NCBI GenBank assembly: GCA_020849155.1
Contig: JADLGU010000344.1
Location: forward strand, 1 to 5,867
DNA length: 5,867 nucleotides
Direction of reading: 5' to 3'
Source: Rhodocyclaceae bacterium
Lineage (GTDB): Bacteria; Pseudomonadota; Gammaproteobacteria; Burkholderiales; Rhodocyclaceae
This document shows, piece after piece, positions 4,606 to 5,867 of this stretch. The stretch's first letter is position 1, and every line of letters starts with the position of its first letter. Made by a program: the position numbers and the translations under genes. Under the pieces are notes generated by a model that did not search any database, had not been told where the DNA came from, and worked only from the letters and a program-made list of their open reading frames with translations.

Positions 4606-5052
4606 TTACTGCTTCTGCGGCAGGTGGCCGACGAAGGTGTTGTCCACCAGCGGCTTGGCGTCCACCTGCGGCACGTGGCAGGAGTTGCACTGGTAGCGGT
4701 CCATGGTCACCAGCTTCTTGCCGGCGTCGAGGTGGCTGTCGCCGAGCTTGGGCGCGTTCTTCTTCTGGTAGCTGTCCATGCCGTGGCATTCCATGCACTG
4801 GTTCGACTCGACGGTGATCTCGTCGAAGTTGTCGACGGCGTGCGGCACCAGCGGCGGCTGGGTGCTGAAGGTGCGCGCGATCGGCTTCTGCAGGCCGGGC
4901 TTCTTGCCGGTGTAGGCCAGCTGCTCGGCCGGCGCCTTGTCGGCCGCGGCGGTATCCGCGCCGCGCAACGTGGCCACGCCGCCGAACTGCGTGCAGCCGA
5001 ATGCGGCGGCGGCCAGCGCCGCTGCCAGTATCATCGTGACGGACCTGTTCAT
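4606..5052 (-). CDS. napB: NapB, dihaem cytochrome c subunit of periplasmic nitrate reductase
   Basis: The product is a 148-residue periplasmic electron-transfer protein that passes electrons to the molybdenum catalytic subunit NapA. It has a signal peptide (about residues 1-20; FGC at 18-20 resembles a lipobox, but Phe at -2 is atypical, so ordinary export is more likely). Two c-haem sites are seen, CMECH (86-90) and CNSCH (122-126). His71 in PPLVPHAV and His108 in GDSHLDAG are the expected distal haem ligands. The segments SNQCMECH and RYQCNSCHVPQVDAKPLV are characteristic of NapB. The start is supported by AAGGGAG (complement of 5059-5065) 6 bases before the ATG. It follows napH by 35 bases in one operon and is the last gene before the terminator. 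Length and all haem residues are intact. Confidence 0.95.
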   Translation of the reverse strand: MNRSVTMILAAALAAAAFGCTQFGGVATLRGADTAAADKAPAEQLAYTGKKPGLQKPIARTFSTQPPLVPHAVDNFDEITVESNQCMECHGMDSYQKKNAPKLGDSHLDAGKKLVTMDRYQCNSCHVPQVDAKPLVDNTFVGHLPQKQ

Positions 5053-5087
5053 GATCGTCTCCCTTCGCGTCTAAAAGTTGATCGAAG

Positions 5088-5867
5088 CTACTTGCACGCC
5101 GACGCCATCTGCGCCGGCCGTGAAACCTTTTCCATCTTGCCGCCGAAGCGCGTGCCGAAGGCGAACACATCCTTGGCGCACACGTCGATGCAGCGGCCGC
5201 AGTTGGTGCAGGCGCCCGCCAGGATCACCGGACCCGCGCCCTCCACGCCTTTCAGGGCGGGCCGGATCACCTGGGGTTCCGGGCATACCGCAAAACAGTC
5301 CATGCAGTCGTTGCAGGCGGCGCGGCGCAGCGCAGCCGTCCTGACCAGACTGACTTTTCCGAGCAGGCCGTAGAAGGCGCCCATCGGGCAGAGCCGGCCG
5401 CACCAGCCGTCCTGCATGACGAAGAGTTCGAGCAGGAAGATGGCGAGGATCACCGTCCAGGCGGCGCCGAGGCCGAAGATCAGGCCGCGGTGGAGCATCG
5501 AGACGGGGTTCACCAGCTCCCAGGCCAGGGTGCCGGTGGCCGCCGCCAGCACCAGGGTCATGGCGAGGATCCAGTAGCGCGTCTTGCGCGAGACGTGGGC
5601 GCCGCCCTTGATGCCGAGCCGCCCGCGCAGCCAGGCGGCGGCGTCGGTGACCATGTTCACCGGGCAGACCCAGGCGCAGAAGACGCGCCCGCCGAGGATC
5701 AGGTAGAAGGCCAGCACGAGGGCGGCGCCGACGAAGGCCTGGGTCTCCGGCAGGTGCCGGGTCAGCAGCGACTGGAGCAGCACATAGGGATCGGTGAGCG
5801 GCAGGACATCCAGCGTGTAGCTGAAACTGAGGTTGCCCTTGACGATCCACACGCCGGCCAGCGGGCC
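5088..5867 (-). CDS. napH: NapH, membrane quinol dehydrogenase subunit, 5' end outside window
   Basis: This is the C-terminal 259 residues of NapH, which with NapG takes electrons from quinol to the NapAB nitrate reductase. Counting from the codon at 5850-5852: CAWVCP (Cys59, Cys63) and CGRLCP (Cys151, Cys155) are the two CxxxCP motifs facing the cytoplasm; hydrophobic helices lie near 38-54, 92-112 and 128-146; two [4Fe-4S] ferredoxin motifs follow, CNDCMDCFAVCP (180-191) and CTNCGRCIDVC (215-225). The text lines up closely with E. coli NapH as I remember it, including GVWI..GN, LPLTDP and CPEP. The frame stays open to the window edge (GPLAG before residue 1), and roughly 45 N-terminal residues are missing, so the GTG at 5852 is not the start. 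Codons around residues 165-173 are unusual for this gene and match the dispersed repeat. Confidence 0.95.
   Translation of the reverse strand, partial: GPLAGVWIVKGNLSFSYTLDVLPLTDPYVLLQSLLTRHLPETQAFVGAALVLAFYLILGGRVFCAWVCPVNMVTDAAAWLRGRLGIKGGAHVSRKTRYWILAMTLVLAAATGTLAWELVNPVSMLHRGLIFGLGAAWTVILAIFLLELFVMQDGWCGRLCPMGAFYGLLGKVSLVRTAALRRAACNDCMDCFAVCPEPQVIRPALKGVEGAGPVILAGACTNCGRCIDVCAKDVFAFGTRFGGKMEKVSRPAQMASACK
5335..5361 (-). repeat. Repeat-like segment R4 inside napH
   Basis: Read on the - strand, 23 of these 27 bases match repeat R1 once one A of its A-run is dropped. Against R3, 22 of 24 bases match without gaps. It encodes GKVSLVRTA in napH using GGA, AAA, AGT and AGG, codons otherwise scarce in this GC3-rich gene. 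The protein is not lengthened compared with E. coli NapH (15 residues between YGLLG and the first cluster cysteine, cysteine included, in both), so it is not a simple insertion; chance resemblance remains possible. Confidence 0.45.

Noticed and set aside
5071..5850. 259-codon - strand frame overlapping napH
   Set aside because: It is a +1 shadow of napH, Arg/Pro/Gly-rich with no motif; napH has all four cysteine clusters in the other frame.
5850..5852. GTG as the start codon of napH
   Set aside because: The open frame continues upstream to the window edge with GPLAG, matching the region that precedes this point in known NapH; the true start is outside.

Overview
The window is GC-rich, with codons strongly biased to G or C in the third position. 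It carries the ends of two respiratory denitrification gene clusters that point at each other. The gene content (NosY-type permease, NapH, NapB) and codon use fit a denitrifying betaproteobacterium, probably Rhodocyclales-like (Thauera, Azoarcus or Dechloromonas type). The taxonomic part is inference from style, not from a database match.

Left arm (1-2068, + strand): the 3' end of a nosY-like ABC permease gene, a TlpA/ResA-type periplasmic thioredoxin, a MenA/UbiA-type prenyltransferase and a small DUF1330 protein. The first three genes overlap by 4 bases at each junction and the fourth starts 8 bases after the third, so this is one tightly coupled operon. It looks like the tail of a nitrous oxide reductase maturation cluster, with no nosL visible between nosY and the operon end.

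Right arm (4540-5867, - strand): the 3' part of napH (quinol dehydrogenase membrane subunit with four cysteine clusters) followed by napB (dihaem cytochrome c of periplasmic nitrate reductase). It ends at a strong intrinsic terminator.

Middle (2069-4539): an accessory stretch between the two operons. It has (a) an XRE-type regulator with a C-terminal domain of the kind seen in antitoxin-like regulators, translationally coupled to a small gene broken by a one-base frameshift, the pair lying between two identical 33-bp direct repeats; (b) an orphan 91-residue cysteine-rich protein with one membrane segment; (c) about 220 bp with no convincing gene; (d) a complete BrnT/BrnA toxin-antitoxin module behind a perfect 20-bp palindrome that overlaps its promoter and almost touches the toxin start codon.

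The least expected signal is the 33-bp repeat. It has a diverged third copy (4484-4508) beyond the nap terminator, and a fourth look-alike inside napH (5335-5361). All four lie on the sense strand of the gene or operon they follow or sit in. This suggests a dispersed, orientation-constrained repeat family, possibly a 3'-end element or a recombination site for accessory cassettes.
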